A stretch of 64,000 nucleotides of DNA. Source: Gammaproteobacteria bacterium (GTDB lineage: Bacteria; Pseudomonadota; Gammaproteobacteria; Pseudomonadales; Pseudohongiellaceae). The stretch lies in assembly GCA_024639905.1 (NCBI GenBank), contig JAHEGE010000001.1, positions 1 to 64,000 on the forward strand. The letters are read 5' to 3'. The translations under genes were made by a program, and so were the position numbers. Of this stretch, positions 28,627-37,442 are shown in pieces (position 1 is the stretch's first letter; each line of letters starts with the position of its first letter). Under the pieces are notes generated by a model. That model saw only the letters and a program-made list of their open reading frames with translations, was not told the DNA's origin and made no database searches.

Positions 28627-29166
28627 TTAAAACTCCAGTTCTTCAATGGTGTGATTGTGGTTGGTGTAGACGCAGACGTCCGCGGCAATGGTGAGGCTCT
28701 TGCTGACGATGTCGCGCGCGTCGAGTTCGGTGTTTTGCAGTAGCGCCCGCGCCGCCGACTGCGCGAAGGCGCCGCCGGAACCTATCGCCATGATCGAGTC
28801 TTCCGGTTCGATAACGTCGCCGTTGCCAGTGATGATCAGTGAAGAGTCTTTATCCGCGACCACTAGCAGCGCCTCGAGCCTCCGTAGCGAGCGCTCCGTG
28901 CGCCACAGTTTGGCGAGCTCTACCGCGGCGCGCACCAGCTTGCCGTGGTGTTTCTCGAGCTGTTCTTCGAAACGCTCGAACAGAGTAAACGCGTCTGCGG
29001 TGCCGCCGGCGAATCCCGCCACGACTTGGTCTTTATAGAGCCTGCGCACCTTGCGTGCGTTGCCCTTCATCACCGTATTACCTTGCGATACCTGGCCGTC
29101 GCCGCCGACCACCACTTTATTGCCGCGGCGGACCGAGACGATAGTCGTGCCTCTGTATTGTTCCAA
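28627..29166 (-). CDS. hslV: ATP-dependent protease peptidase subunit HslV
   Basis: Threonine protease of the bacterial proteasome-like HslVU complex. The mature N-terminal Thr is in [20 protein letters not shown], preceded here by the short propeptide MEQYRG. The Lys of the active site and the sequence [10 protein letters not shown] are conserved. At 179 residues it is typical. It heads the hslVU pair; a heat-shock-like promoter and an 11-bp tandem repeat lie upstream. Confidence 0.97.
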   Translation of the reverse strand: MEQYRGTTIVSVRRGNKVVVGGDGQVSQGNTVMKGNARKVRRLYKDQVVAGFAGGTADAFTLFERFEEQLEKHHGKLVRAAVELAKLWRTERSLRRLEALLVVADKDSSLIITGNGDVIEPEDSIMAIGSGGAFAQSAARALLQNTELDARDIVSKSLTIAADVCVYTNHNHTIEELEF

Positions 29167-29203
29167 GATGATTCTCCTGCTGGATTCGATGTGCGCTGCT
29201 AAT

Positions 29204-29269
29204 GCAATGCGAGTGCAATGCGAGTGCGATGTCAGTGCAATGCTAGTGCAATGTCAGAGTAATGTTAGT
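29204..29269. repeat. 11-bp tandem repeat upstream of hslV
   Basis: Six consecutive 11-bp units (consensus GCAATGNNAGT) run from 29204 to 29269, and a seventh decayed unit follows to 29280. They lie between the candidate hslVU promoter and the hslV start, so they would be in the 5' leader. Confidence 0.85.
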
Positions 29270-29341
29270 GCGCTGCGATGGGGATGCTAAGGGCGCGCGC
29301 TCACTGGGCTCGACTTAAGTGTAGAGCATGAGACCCAGGTT

Positions 29342-29366
29342 GGGGCTATTAACGGGAAATTCAATC
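29342..29366 (-). promoter_or_regulatory. Candidate sigma-32 promoter of hslVU
   Basis: On the minus strand GATTGAA, a 14-bp spacer and CCCC followed by AACC resemble the heat-shock pattern CTTGAA-N13-17-CCCCAT. The site lies about 175 bp upstream of hslV. hslVU is heat-shock controlled in E. coli, which makes this reading plausible but not proven. Confidence 0.4.
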
Positions 29367-29390
29367 GCCGATCGGTGCGCGCTGCGTGGT

Positions 29391-30002
29391 TTACTGAACT
29401 CGGAGGCGCAGGCTCGAGAGATTATTGCTGCGCAGGGCGCGCTCCGCGGCGGCTAGGGTTGTGCTGGTCATGTAAGGGCCAGACTGCACAAGGTAGAGCG
29501 TCCTGCCGGGCAGGCTCTCTTGGGTAATAAAGACGTCGACGCCCATTTCGCGTTGGCGAGCAACCTCGGAATCGGCGAGGCTGCGCTGCTGAAACGCGCC
29601 GGACTGAAGCAGATAGCCATTATCGAACTGCTGTTCGGGAGGCGCCAGCGCGAGGCGTTGCTGTTCGGTGAGCTCGACGCGTTCGTCACCGACCTCTACC
29701 GTGTAGTTGGCCAGCTCGGTATAAAAATCCATTGTCAGCGCAGGCTCTGCAGCGGGAGTAGGCGTCGCCGGTATGGCCTCGCGAGTGACAGTGGTGCCAG
29801 ACTCGGTAACGGCTGCCACGCTCGCCGGCGCAGAGGCCAATGGCGGCACGCTGCCGGATAAATACAGCAAGACGCAGCCGAAGACGCCAACCACTACCCC
29901 GATTGCGATGCCGGACATGAGAAGCGACCAGCTAGGCGGCGCCTGCACTGCCTTGCGCTCGAGCAGCGGCTCGGGTCTGATCTTGGCAAAATCTTGGGTC
30001 AT
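29391..30002 (-). CDS. SPOR-domain cell division protein (FtsN-like)
   Basis: A 203-residue protein with a short cytoplasmic N-terminus, one membrane segment at about 25-48 (SLLMSGIAIGVVVGVFGCVL), a Pro/Ala/Thr-rich periplasmic linker, and a C-terminal SPOR domain (about 125-203, NGYLLQSGAFQQRSLAD). SPOR domains bind glycan strands stripped of stem peptides at the septum. It occupies the FtsN-like position between priA and hslV known from Pseudomonas. The argS gene usually beside it is absent here. FtsN in the strict sense is longer, so the role is inferred. Confidence 0.85.
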   Translation of the reverse strand: MTQDFAKIRPEPLLERKAVQAPPSWSLLMSGIAIGVVVGVFGCVLLYLSGSVPPLASAPASVAAVTESGTTVTREAIPATPTPAAEPALTMDFYTELANYTVEVGDERVELTEQQRLALAPPEQQFDNGYLLQSGAFQQRSLADSEVARQREMGVDVFITQESLPGRTLYLVQSGPYMTSTTLAAAERALRSNNLSSLRLRVQ

Positions 30003-30125
30003 TCCCTTTTCTTTCCTGCGGCGCTTCTTGCATTGTTTTCAACGGTACCGACACTGTATCGGTCCGCGTGGGTCTGACTGGAGGCAATCCCGTCATAGAT
30101 CTTGGATTGCAGTCGTCTTAGATTT

Positions 30126-32405
30126 TCAGATCATATCCTGCGGGTCGACGTCGAGGCTCCAGCGCAGCCGCGGAGGCAGTTTTATCGGGTCGAGACTGGC
30201 GACGAGGTAGCGCAGGTGATCTTGGAGCTGCCCGCGGCGTTCGCTCTTGATGAGCAATTGTACTCGAAAACGGCCGGCGCGTTTCTCCATCGGTGCGGGC
30301 ATTGGCCCGAGTCGCTGCACCGCCAACCGCGCGTCTTCTGCGAGTTGCCCGCTGATCTGAGCGGCCGTGGCGGCGAAGCCCAGGGCAGCCTCTGCCTCGG
30401 TAGCCTCTATTCGCAGCAGCGCCAAGTGAGCGAACGGCGGTAGCGAGGCGAGCAGCCGCTCTTCCAATTGCCGCGCCGAGAATTCGGCATAGCTTTCGTT
30501 GCTCAGCGACTGCAGCGTCGCATGCGCCGCGTGTTGGGTCTGTAAGAGCACCTCGCCGGCGCGCTCGGCACGCCCCGCGCGCCCCGCAACCTGGGTGACA
30601 AGTTGCGCCATATGTTCCTGTCCGCGGAAGTCCGCGCTGAACAGCCCGCCGTCGGCGTCGAGTATGACCACGAGGGTGAGGTTGGGAAAGTGATGCCCCT
30701 TGGCCAGCATCTGCGTGCCAAGCAGTATGCAGGATTCGCCGCTGTCGACACGCGCGAGCACATCGCCGAGCGCGGTCTTGCCTCGGGTCGAGTCGCGGTC
30801 GACGCGAATAACCGGGGTGTGCGGGAATTGGCGCTGCAGGAAGCTTTCCGCTTTCTGTGTGCCGAGCCCAAAGGTGTCTAGTGTCGACGATTGGCAATGC
30901 GGGCATAGCCGCGGCAGGGGTTCACTCACGCCGCAGTGGTGGCAGCGCAGCCGCGGCGGTGTTTTGTGCACAGTCATCTGGGCAATGCAGTCGTCGCATT
31001 CCGAGCGCCAACCGCAGCTGTTGCAGGTGAGCACGGGCGCATAGCCGCGTCGGTTAATAAACACCAAGCATTGGTTGCCGCGCTCGACGTGTTCCCGCAG
31101 GCGGAGGAGTGCAGCCTCCGAGAAGCCTTGTTGCAAGGGCTTGTCGGCGATGTCGACGAGTTCGATGGCGGCGCGGGGCAGGGCGGCGGTAGAGCGCGGC
31201 AGGTGGAGGTGAGTGAACTTGCCCAGCGAGGCGTTGTGCAGGGTCTCGAAGCTCGGCGTTGCACTGCCCAACACTACAGGCATGTGCTCCGCGCGGCCTC
31301 GCATGACCGCAAGGTCGCGGGCGGAATAGCGGAAACCGTCCTGCTGCTTAAAGGAGGCGTCATGCTCCTCGTCGACTATGAGGATGCCTGGGCTGGCGAG
31401 CGGCGTGAACAGCGCTGAGCGCGTGCCGATGATAACGCCTGCGCTGCCGTCGCGGGCCTGTGTCCAGCCGCTGAGGCGTTCGCTCTCGTTAAGCCCTGAG
31501 TGCAAGGCGACCACGGGGCAGCGGAAACGCGAGGAAAAACGCGCGATGGTCTGCGGCGTCAGGCCAATCTCTGGCACAAGGACAAGGCACTGGCGCCCGA
31601 GCGCGAGCTGCTGCTCCATTGCCCGCATATACACCTCGGTCTTGCCCGAGCCAGTAACGCCGTCGAGCAGAAAGCCTCGGTACGACTCCGGCTCTGCGCC
31701 GATCGCCGCGACCGCCGCGGCCTGTTCGGCTGTTAGGGTCAAGGCGGCAGTCACAGCGGGCGCGAGAACGGAGGCGCCAGACGCAGTGGCGAGCGTGTTT
31801 TTGAAATGCGGGCGCGGTGCCGGCGTCACGGTGACGCAGTCGGCGAGGCCGCGTTCCTGTAGCGTGCGCAGCATCGGCCGTCCGAAGCCTGCCGCGGCGA
31901 TCTCTTCGGCACTGTAAGACTCGCGCGCTAACAGCAGTTGCAGCAGCGCGAGCTGACGTGGAGCCCGTTTGAGTGCTGCGAACTGGGTTTCGCGCGTCTC
32001 GTCGTCTGCGGCTGTTAGAGGAGTGAGCCAGCGTTCGTCGCTAGCGACGAGGCCCTCCCCCGCGCGGAGTCGGGTAGGCAGAGCTGCGGCGAACACTTCT
32101 CCGATCGGGCATTGGTAGTAGTCAGCGGCCCAGACAAGGAGAGAGAGGAGTGAGCGCGGGAAAAGAGGTTCGGCGTCGAGCACTGCCTCTACTCTGCGCA
32201 GTTTCTCAACTGGCACGTCGGTCTCGGACACCAAGGCCGTGACGACGCCAGTGACACGTCGTGCTCCGAAGGGGATGCGCACGCGGCATCCAACTTGAGC
32301 GGGGAAAGTCTCGGCTGACGCGGGCAGGTAGTCGAAGGTTCTGCGCAGGGGCGAGGGCACGGCAATGCGATAGAGGCGTGTGGGCTGCGTGCTTGCCTTC
32401 GGCAT
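30126..32405 (-). CDS. priA: Primosomal replication helicase PriA
   Basis: A 3'-5' helicase that restarts stalled forks by loading the replisome. The 759-residue protein has an N-terminal DNA-binding domain, Walker A GVTGSGKTEVYM, the DEEHD box, and the zinc-binding insertion with Cys pairs (CNSCGW, CDDC, CHHCG, CPHCQ). The helicase C-lobe continues through GRAGRAERAGEVLLQTQ. Length is a little over the E. coli 732. It lies downstream of a region with chorismate mutase and rpmE on the opposite strand. Confidence 0.96.
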   Translation of the reverse strand: MPKASTQPTRLYRIAVPSPLRRTFDYLPASAETFPAQVGCRVRIPFGARRVTGVVTALVSETDVPVEKLRRVEAVLDAEPLFPRSLLSLLVWAADYYQCPIGEVFAAALPTRLRAGEGLVASDERWLTPLTAADDETRETQFAALKRAPRQLALLQLLLARESYSAEEIAAAGFGRPMLRTLQERGLADCVTVTPAPRPHFKNTLATASGASVLAPAVTAALTLTAEQAAAVAAIGAEPESYRGFLLDGVTGSGKTEVYMRAMEQQLALGRQCLVLVPEIGLTPQTIARFSSRFRCPVVALHSGLNESERLSGWTQARDGSAGVIIGTRSALFTPLASPGILIVDEEHDASFKQQDGFRYSARDLAVMRGRAEHMPVVLGSATPSFETLHNASLGKFTHLHLPRSTAALPRAAIELVDIADKPLQQGFSEAALLRLREHVERGNQCLVFINRRGYAPVLTCNSCGWRSECDDCIAQMTVHKTPPRLRCHHCGVSEPLPRLCPHCQSSTLDTFGLGTQKAESFLQRQFPHTPVIRVDRDSTRGKTALGDVLARVDSGESCILLGTQMLAKGHHFPNLTLVVILDADGGLFSADFRGQEHMAQLVTQVAGRAGRAERAGEVLLQTQHAAHATLQSLSNESYAEFSARQLEERLLASLPPFAHLALLRIEATEAEAALGFAATAAQISGQLAEDARLAVQRLGPMPAPMEKRAGRFRVQLLIKSERRGQLQDHLRYLVASLDPIKLPPRLRWSLDVDPQDMI

Positions 32406-32481
32406 CGACGGATTCCGTGGGGGTTAAATGACGGCGCCGGGGGCACGGCGAGCCTGCAAGTTTAGAGACAAAGGCTTGGCC

Positions 32482-32509
32482 TTGCTAGCCACGATCTCTG
32501 GTATATACT
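32482..32509 (+). promoter_or_regulatory. Promoter of chorismate mutase gene
   Basis: TTGCTA at 32482-32487, a 16-bp spacer and TATACT at 32504-32509 lie 28 bp upstream of the ATG. Confidence 0.5.
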
Positions 32510-32536
32510 CGAGCCTGAATTTTAGAGGGAATCACT

Positions 32537-32836
32537 ATGGGTTCGACATCGGTCCCTGCCGAATTATTGCTGCTTAGAGACGGTATCGACGAAATCGATG
32601 CAGAAATACTCAAAGGGCTGGCGCGACGCTTCGAGTTAACGCAGCGAGTGGGCGAGCTCAAGGCCTCGATGGACCTAGAGCCTTTCGACGGCGCCCGTGA
32701 GGCTGAGAAGCTGGCTAGGCTGCGCCTCCTCGCCGCAGAGCTCGGCGTGAGCGGCGAGCTCACCGACGAGCTATTTAGCCGCGTTATGCGTGAGGCGGTC
32801 GACAACCACCGCAAGTTGCGCGCCAAGCGGGGCTGA
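32537..32836 (+). CDS. Chorismate mutase (AroQ type), stand-alone
   Basis: Converts chorismate to prephenate for Phe/Tyr synthesis. The 99 residues form the all-helical AroQ fold: LLRDGIDEIDAEILKGLARR for helix 1, followed by LTQRVGELKA and, near the C-terminus, LFSRVMREAVDNHR. No prephenate dehydratase or dehydrogenase is fused to it, and no signal peptide is seen, so it is a cytosolic single-domain enzyme. It could alternatively serve a secondary pathway. Its neighbours do not help. Confidence 0.85.
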   Translation: MGSTSVPAELLLLRDGIDEIDAEILKGLARRFELTQRVGELKASMDLEPFDGAREAEKLARLRLLAAELGVSGELTDELFSRVMREAVDNHRKLRAKRG

Positions 32837-32875
32837 GCGCCGCCCGCCTGGCGGCTCGCGAGCACACAGAAAGCC

Positions 32876-32903
32876 TTGCTTTGCATGCTGCGTCTGCTAG
32901 AAT
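32876..32903 (+). promoter_or_regulatory. Promoter of rpmE
   Basis: TTGCTT at 32876-32881, a 16-bp spacer and TAGAAT at 32898-32903. It leaves an untranslated leader of about 120 nt containing a hairpin (GCATCAC/GTGGTGC at 32934-32954). rpmE of E. coli is autoregulated through its leader, so this could be a control element. Confidence 0.5.
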
Positions 32904-33029
32904 GCGCGACCCGATCGACACCGATCACGCCACAGCATCACTACCGATGTGGTGCAGCGCCGCCCAAGGGTTATTGCTTAAACCCCGCCGCGCTGTCGCG
33001 ACATCACTAACAGGATGAAAGGAACTACC

Positions 33030-33239
33030 ATGAAGCCAGAGATTCACCCTAATTACGAAGCGATGAAAGCGACCTGCAGCTGCGGTAACGTCATCGAAAC
33101 TCGCTCTACTATGGCGAAAGACATCCTCATCGATGTGTGCTCGCAGTGCCACCCGTTCTACACGGGCAAGCAGAAGATCCTCGACACCGGTGGTCGAGTT
33201 GAGCGCTTCAAGAACCGTTTCGGTAGCCGCCGCGTCTAA
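33030..33239 (+). CDS. rpmE: Ribosomal protein bL31
   Basis: Large-subunit ribosomal protein that forms an intersubunit bridge. From ATG 33030 (AAAGGA upstream) it has 69 residues. The zinc ribbon is present (CSCG and [10 protein letters not shown]), so it is the C+ zinc-binding form. Zinc-starved cells in many bacteria switch to a C- paralogue, which is not in this window. A terminator follows. Confidence 0.97.
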   Translation: MKPEIHPNYEAMKATCSCGNVIETRSTMAKDILIDVCSQCHPFYTGKQKILDTGGRVERFKNRFGSRRV

Positions 33240-33296
33240 GACGCCCGGTTGCTCGCCGCGAGTCGCCTTCGAGCGCCGCGCACGGCTCTTGTACAG

Positions 33297-33332
33297 AAAA
33301 GCCCCGCAGGGAAACCGGCGGGGCTTTTTCTT
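33297..33332. terminator. Bidirectional terminator between rpmE and mrcA
   Basis: GCCCCGC (33301-33307) pairs with GCGGGGC (33318-33324). AAAA precedes it and TTTTT follows, so it can work for both convergent genes. Confidence 0.85.
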
Positions 33333-33347
33333 TGAGGGGATTTTGGG

Positions 33348-35711
33348 TTAGAAGATCGTTTCGGTGGCCGCTGCTTCTTCGTTGTCCGCGCCGAGCGTGG
33401 AGCCGGGCGCAGGGCGGGCGGGAGCGCTAGGCGCATTTTCGCTGCGGAAGACCTCGAACACCGCATCCGGCGATCCTGGCACGGCAGGCTCGCCTGTGAG
33501 CTTGTTGATCAACCTATCCTCTAAGCCATTCGGCCTACTCATGCTGTTTTCTGGCGTGCCTTCCAATGCCGCTTTCATGTAATCGATCCAGATTGGCACG
33601 GACACCGTCGCGCCTTGTTCGCGCTCGCCGAGGGGTTCGGGCGTGTCGAAGCCGACGAACACCGTGGTGGCGATGTCGCGATTGAATCCGGAAAACCACA
33701 GCTCCTGCGGTCCGTTGGTGGTGCCGGTTTTGCCCATGAGGTCATTGCGGCCAATCTCGCGCTGCACGCGCGCGCCGCTGCCCTCGACGATAACCGAGCG
33801 CAATAAGGTGTTGAGGATGTAAGCAACGCGCGCATCGAGGATGCGTGCCGCGGCGCAGCCCTCGCAGGCTTCCAAGGGTTGGGCGGTGTATTGGACGCCA
33901 TCGAGGTTAGACACCTCGCGAATAAAGTGTGGCTCGACCTTAAAGCCCCCGTTGGCGAATGACGAATAGGCAGTGACGATCTCTAGCGGCTGCACGTCGC
34001 TGCTGCCCAAGCCTACCGTGAGATCGTTGCGGGGAAAATTCTCAACGGGGAGGCCGAACTTCTTGGCGAACGAAAAAACCTTGGCTGACCCCAGTTGATC
34101 ATAGAGCCTCACCGCCGGCACGTTGCGCGACTCTTTAAGCGCGAACCGGAGGGTGACCGGGCCGAGGAAATTGTTCTCGAAATTGTTCGGGCGGTAGTCG
34201 CCCCGCGTGAGCGGCGCATCGTTGATCAGCGTTGCGGCCGTATAGCCATCCTCTAATGCCGCGCCGTACACGAAGGGCTTAAAATTCGAACCCGGCGGCC
34301 GTGGCGTGAGCACTCGGTTCACTTGGCTGCGGCGGAAATCGTAACCGCCGACCAAGGCCAGCAGTTCGCCGTTGCTCGGGCGCATGGACACCAGCGCACC
34401 TTGAATCTCGGGCACCTGCCCGAGTTCCCAGCCTGTATCCCGTTCGCGGAGGCGAATGAGGTCGCCTACTGCGACGGCGTCGCTTGCCACCTGTGGCGGC
34501 GGCCACGCCTCGTTGCGGCTGCGGAACGCGTAGGCCCAGCCGATGCCGTCCCATCCTACTGAGACTTCTTCGCCATCGCTTAACAAGGCGGTGAAGCTGC
34601 GTGGTTGCACGGAGGTGACGACGGCGGGCTGTTGATTGCCGTAGGTTGGCACCGGCGCAAGCGCCTCGAGCCAGCGCGCGCGCAATGCCTCGGCATCCTC
34701 ATTGGGCAGTGGTGCGAGGCTCGCCGCAGGGCCGCGGTAGCCGTGGCGTCGATCGTAGTAGTCCTCCAAACCATCGATCAAGGCGCTGTTAGCCTCGAGC
34801 TGATGCCGAGACTCGATGGTCGTTACCACCTCGAAGCCTTGGGTATAGGTTGCCTCACCGTGCTGCTCGTAAAGCTGCTGGCGGACCATCTCGGCGACAT
34901 AGGGCGCGTTGATCTCGATGTTGCGATTATGGCGTGTTGCGGTGACCGGCTCGGCATCGGCGCGCGCGAATTCTTGCTCGTCGATCATGCCTTCACGCAC
35001 CATATTTTTCAGTCGGGTTCGACGTCGCTCGATCGAGCGCGTGGGATTACTCAGTGGATTACACGAGGAAGGGCAGGGCAGCAAAGACACCATCATTGCC
35101 GCCTCGGCGAGCGTGAGCTCGGCGGGTTTCTTGCCGTAATACACGAACGCGGCGGCGCCAATGCCGTCGGCACCGGCACCAAAATAGATGGTGTTCAGGT
35201 AGAGGGTGAGTATCTCTTCTTTAGTGAGTTCGCGCTGAATCTGCAGGGCGAAGGGGATTTCCTTGAATTTGCGCAGGTACACGTTGTCGCTATCGAAGCT
35301 GAGGTTGTTGGCGAGCTGCATGGTAATGGTGCTGCCGCCGCCGAGGTTAACTCCGCGAATGAAGCCGTAGAAGCCGCGAATAAGGCTCTGAAAATCGACG
35401 CCCGGATGAGAGTAGAAGCGGGCGTCTTCTGTAGCGATGAGCGCGTCGATTAGCACCTGTGGGATGTCGTCGAATTCGACTGGGTCGCGGCGATTGCCTA
35501 TCTCGTCGATCAAAAGTCCGTCGGCGGTATAGATGCGCAGCGGCGTCTCAAGTTGGACATCGCGGTAGGTCTCTGCGGCAGGCAGCAGGGGCGCTAAGTA
35601 AAGGTAAGCGGCGCTAGCAATCATGACCACGCCGGAGCAGCCGGCGACGCCGAGTAGCGCTAACCAATACAAGGCTTTGCGGAGTCGTTTGTTGAGTTGC
35701 TCGGGTGTCAT
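33348..35711 (-). CDS. mrcA: Penicillin-binding protein 1A
   Basis: Bifunctional peptidoglycan synthase. ATG 35711 (MTPEQLNKRLRKALYW) gives 787 residues; the frame is open to 35771 but that part lies over the likely promoter. One membrane segment occupies about 15-40. The glycosyltransferase domain has EDARFYSHPGVDFQSL. The transpeptidase has SxxK (PPGSNFKPF), SxN (SSFANGG) and KTG (MGKTGTTNG). It is divergent from the pilMNOPQ operon, as ponA is from pilM in Pseudomonas. Confidence 0.96.
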   Translation of the reverse strand: MTPEQLNKRLRKALYWLALLGVAGCSGVVMIASAAYLYLAPLLPAAETYRDVQLETPLRIYTADGLLIDEIGNRRDPVEFDDIPQVLIDALIATEDARFYSHPGVDFQSLIRGFYGFIRGVNLGGGSTITMQLANNLSFDSDNVYLRKFKEIPFALQIQRELTKEEILTLYLNTIYFGAGADGIGAAAFVYYGKKPAELTLAEAAMMVSLLPCPSSCNPLSNPTRSIERRRTRLKNMVREGMIDEQEFARADAEPVTATRHNRNIEINAPYVAEMVRQQLYEQHGEATYTQGFEVVTTIESRHQLEANSALIDGLEDYYDRRHGYRGPAASLAPLPNEDAEALRARWLEALAPVPTYGNQQPAVVTSVQPRSFTALLSDGEEVSVGWDGIGWAYAFRSRNEAWPPPQVASDAVAVGDLIRLRERDTGWELGQVPEIQGALVSMRPSNGELLALVGGYDFRRSQVNRVLTPRPPGSNFKPFVYGAALEDGYTAATLINDAPLTRGDYRPNNFENNFLGPVTLRFALKESRNVPAVRLYDQLGSAKVFSFAKKFGLPVENFPRNDLTVGLGSSDVQPLEIVTAYSSFANGGFKVEPHFIREVSNLDGVQYTAQPLEACEGCAAARILDARVAYILNTLLRSVIVEGSGARVQREIGRNDLMGKTGTTNGPQELWFSGFNRDIATTVFVGFDTPEPLGEREQGATVSVPIWIDYMKAALEGTPENSMSRPNGLEDRLINKLTGEPAVPGSPDAVFEVFRSENAPSAPARPAPGSTLGADNEEAAATETIF

Positions 35712-35850
35712 GGCGCCAAGTATACACCGCGCAACGGGCAATATTAGGGTGAAATTACGCACCCCGTGCAATTGTCTACTACAGTCAAATCAAGCCAGCT
35801 GTAGGCGCTAACACTGCGCTTGAGAGAATGCAGAGAGGAGTGAGAGAGGG

Positions 35851-36846
35851 ATGAAAGGCAGATTGCAACGAGTTCTGCAGAGGCGTCGGCTTGTCGCCGG
35901 CGTCGCTTTTTGCGATGCGCAGCTGTGCGTGGCCGTCCTCTCGGCGGCGCGCTCGGGCAATTATACGTTGGAGCGTTATGCGCTCTCTTCCCTGCCGCCG
36001 CATGAAGTGAACGCTGGACGGGGCTGGGAACCTCGACTGGTGGCACAACGCTTACGGCAGCTTGTCATAGAGATAGGCATTAGCGGGACGGCGGCGGTAA
36101 TCGGCGTGAAAACGGGAGCAGTGCAAAGCCTCCGGCTAGAGGTTGCGGCATCACTCAGCGGGCGGGCGCTCGAGGCGACTGTGCTGGCCGATGCGCAAGG
36201 TGTCCTGCCCTATGCCTTGCAGGAGGTCTGCTTAGATTTCGCAGCCCTTTCTGAGGCCCCGAACGCCGAGGTTTCTGTTGCCAGCGGTGGCTCGCGGGAG
36301 GTTGTCATCGCTGCGTGTAAGCGGGATACGCTCGACGCGAGCATTGCTGCGGTGACTGCCTCGGGACTGCGCCCAATCGCCGCAGAGCCAGAAGGGCTCG
36401 CCCTCGGGCGCCTGCTCTGCGTAAGGCGTGACAGGGGCGCGCTACACTCGCTCTCGCTGGTGGTGCTGTTCGAAGCCGGAGGGACGAGCCTACATCTCTT
36501 TCTTGGCGCCCAGCACAGTGGCTGCTACGAGTGGAGAGGAGGCGTTTTTGTCTCTGAAACGCCTGCTGCAAAACTCGCTGAAACGATTGCTCAAGAAGCG
36601 GCGCGGCTTGCGCTGCAATTCCCTGAAGAGAGGCGCGAACTCGACCAAGCGCTACTCGTTGGCGGCTGTGCAGGCTGGCTCGAGCTCGCGCAAAGGCTCG
36701 CGCCTCTCCTCGGGTGTCCCGTCGCGCGGGGTAATCCCTTCGCGGCGATGCCCATCGGTGCCGCGGTCAATCCAGGCTCGCTAGCAGAAGATGTTGCGGC
36801 ATTGGCTGTCGCCTGCGGCCTCGCTCAATCGACATTCGGCAGATGA
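35851..36846 (+). CDS. pilM: Type IV pilus assembly protein PilM
   Basis: Actin-like cytosolic ATPase that, with PilN, links the pilus alignment complex to the inner membrane. The 331-residue protein is divergent from PilM of pseudomonads but keeps the actin-like order (VAGVAFCDAQLCVAVL, LEVAASLSGRALEATVL, the later phosphate loops and GAAVNPGS at the C-terminus). It is the first gene of a tightly overlapping pil operon: its stop overlaps the pilN start. The divergent sequence is typical of marine Gammaproteobacteria, so the call rests partly on context. Confidence 0.88.
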   Translation: MKGRLQRVLQRRRLVAGVAFCDAQLCVAVLSAARSGNYTLERYALSSLPPHEVNAGRGWEPRLVAQRLRQLVIEIGISGTAAVIGVKTGAVQSLRLEVAASLSGRALEATVLADAQGVLPYALQEVCLDFAALSEAPNAEVSVASGGSREVVIAACKRDTLDASIAAVTASGLRPIAAEPEGLALGRLLCVRRDRGALHSLSLVVLFEAGGTSLHLFLGAQHSGCYEWRGGVFVSETPAAKLAETIAQEAARLALQFPEERRELDQALLVGGCAGWLELAQRLAPLLGCPVARGNPFAAMPIGAAVNPGSLAEDVAALAVACGLAQSTFGR

Positions 36847-37442
36847 CTACCCTCAACTTATTGCCATGGCGTGAGGGCGTGCGTGCACGAAGACGACGGC
36901 GGTTCGTGTTGTTGTTAGCGGGAGTGGCGCTGGTAGGATGCGCAATGGTGTACGGCTTGGGCCTAGGTGCGACTGCTTTGGTGGCGGGGCAGTTGGATGC
37001 CAACGAGAGTTTGCAGACGACGCTTGCGAGTCTCGACTCGCCATTAGCGGAGCTGGATCGCCTGCGCCTGCATAACGAAGCGATGCGCAGCAGGATTCGA
37101 GTGATTCGTGGGTTGCAGGCGCAGCGCAGTGTCGTCGTTATCCTGCTCGAACAGGTGGTCCGTAGCATGCCCGCCGAGGTCTCTCTGCTCGCGTTGCGGC
37201 GCCACGATGAGGCGCTGGTCATCGAAGGAGAGGCGACTTCCTACGCCGGTGTGACTGAGCTTATGAGGCGACTCGAAGAGTCGGAGGCTTTCGCCGCCGC
37301 GGTGCTCAACGACGTCGCCGCAGAGGAACGCGCAGCAGGTGAGGTGCGTTTCTTGTTCGACCTCAATGTCTCTCTTAGTGTCTCGCTCAGCGTCTCGCTG
37401 GCCACGGCTGGCGCGGGGCACGGCGTGGTGGAGGGGCAGTGA
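36843..37442 (+). CDS. pilN: Type IV pilus assembly protein PilN
   Basis: Inner-membrane alignment protein. The N-terminal MTTLNLLPWREG is the PilM-binding motif of the family, followed by basic residues and one membrane segment (about 20-45). A periplasmic ferredoxin-like domain completes 199 residues. The C-terminus has a Ser/Val-rich stretch (SLSVSLSVSLA) that is unusual for PilN. It overlaps pilM by four bases and its stop overlaps the GTG start of the pilO-pilP gene. Confidence 0.9.
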   Translation: MTTLNLLPWREGVRARRRRRFVLLLAGVALVGCAMVYGLGLGATALVAGQLDANESLQTTLASLDSPLAELDRLRLHNEAMRSRIRVIRGLQAQRSVVVILLEQVVRSMPAEVSLLALRRHDEALVIEGEATSYAGVTELMRRLEESEAFAAAVLNDVAAEERAAGEVRFLFDLNVSLSVSLSVSLATAGAGHGVVEGQ

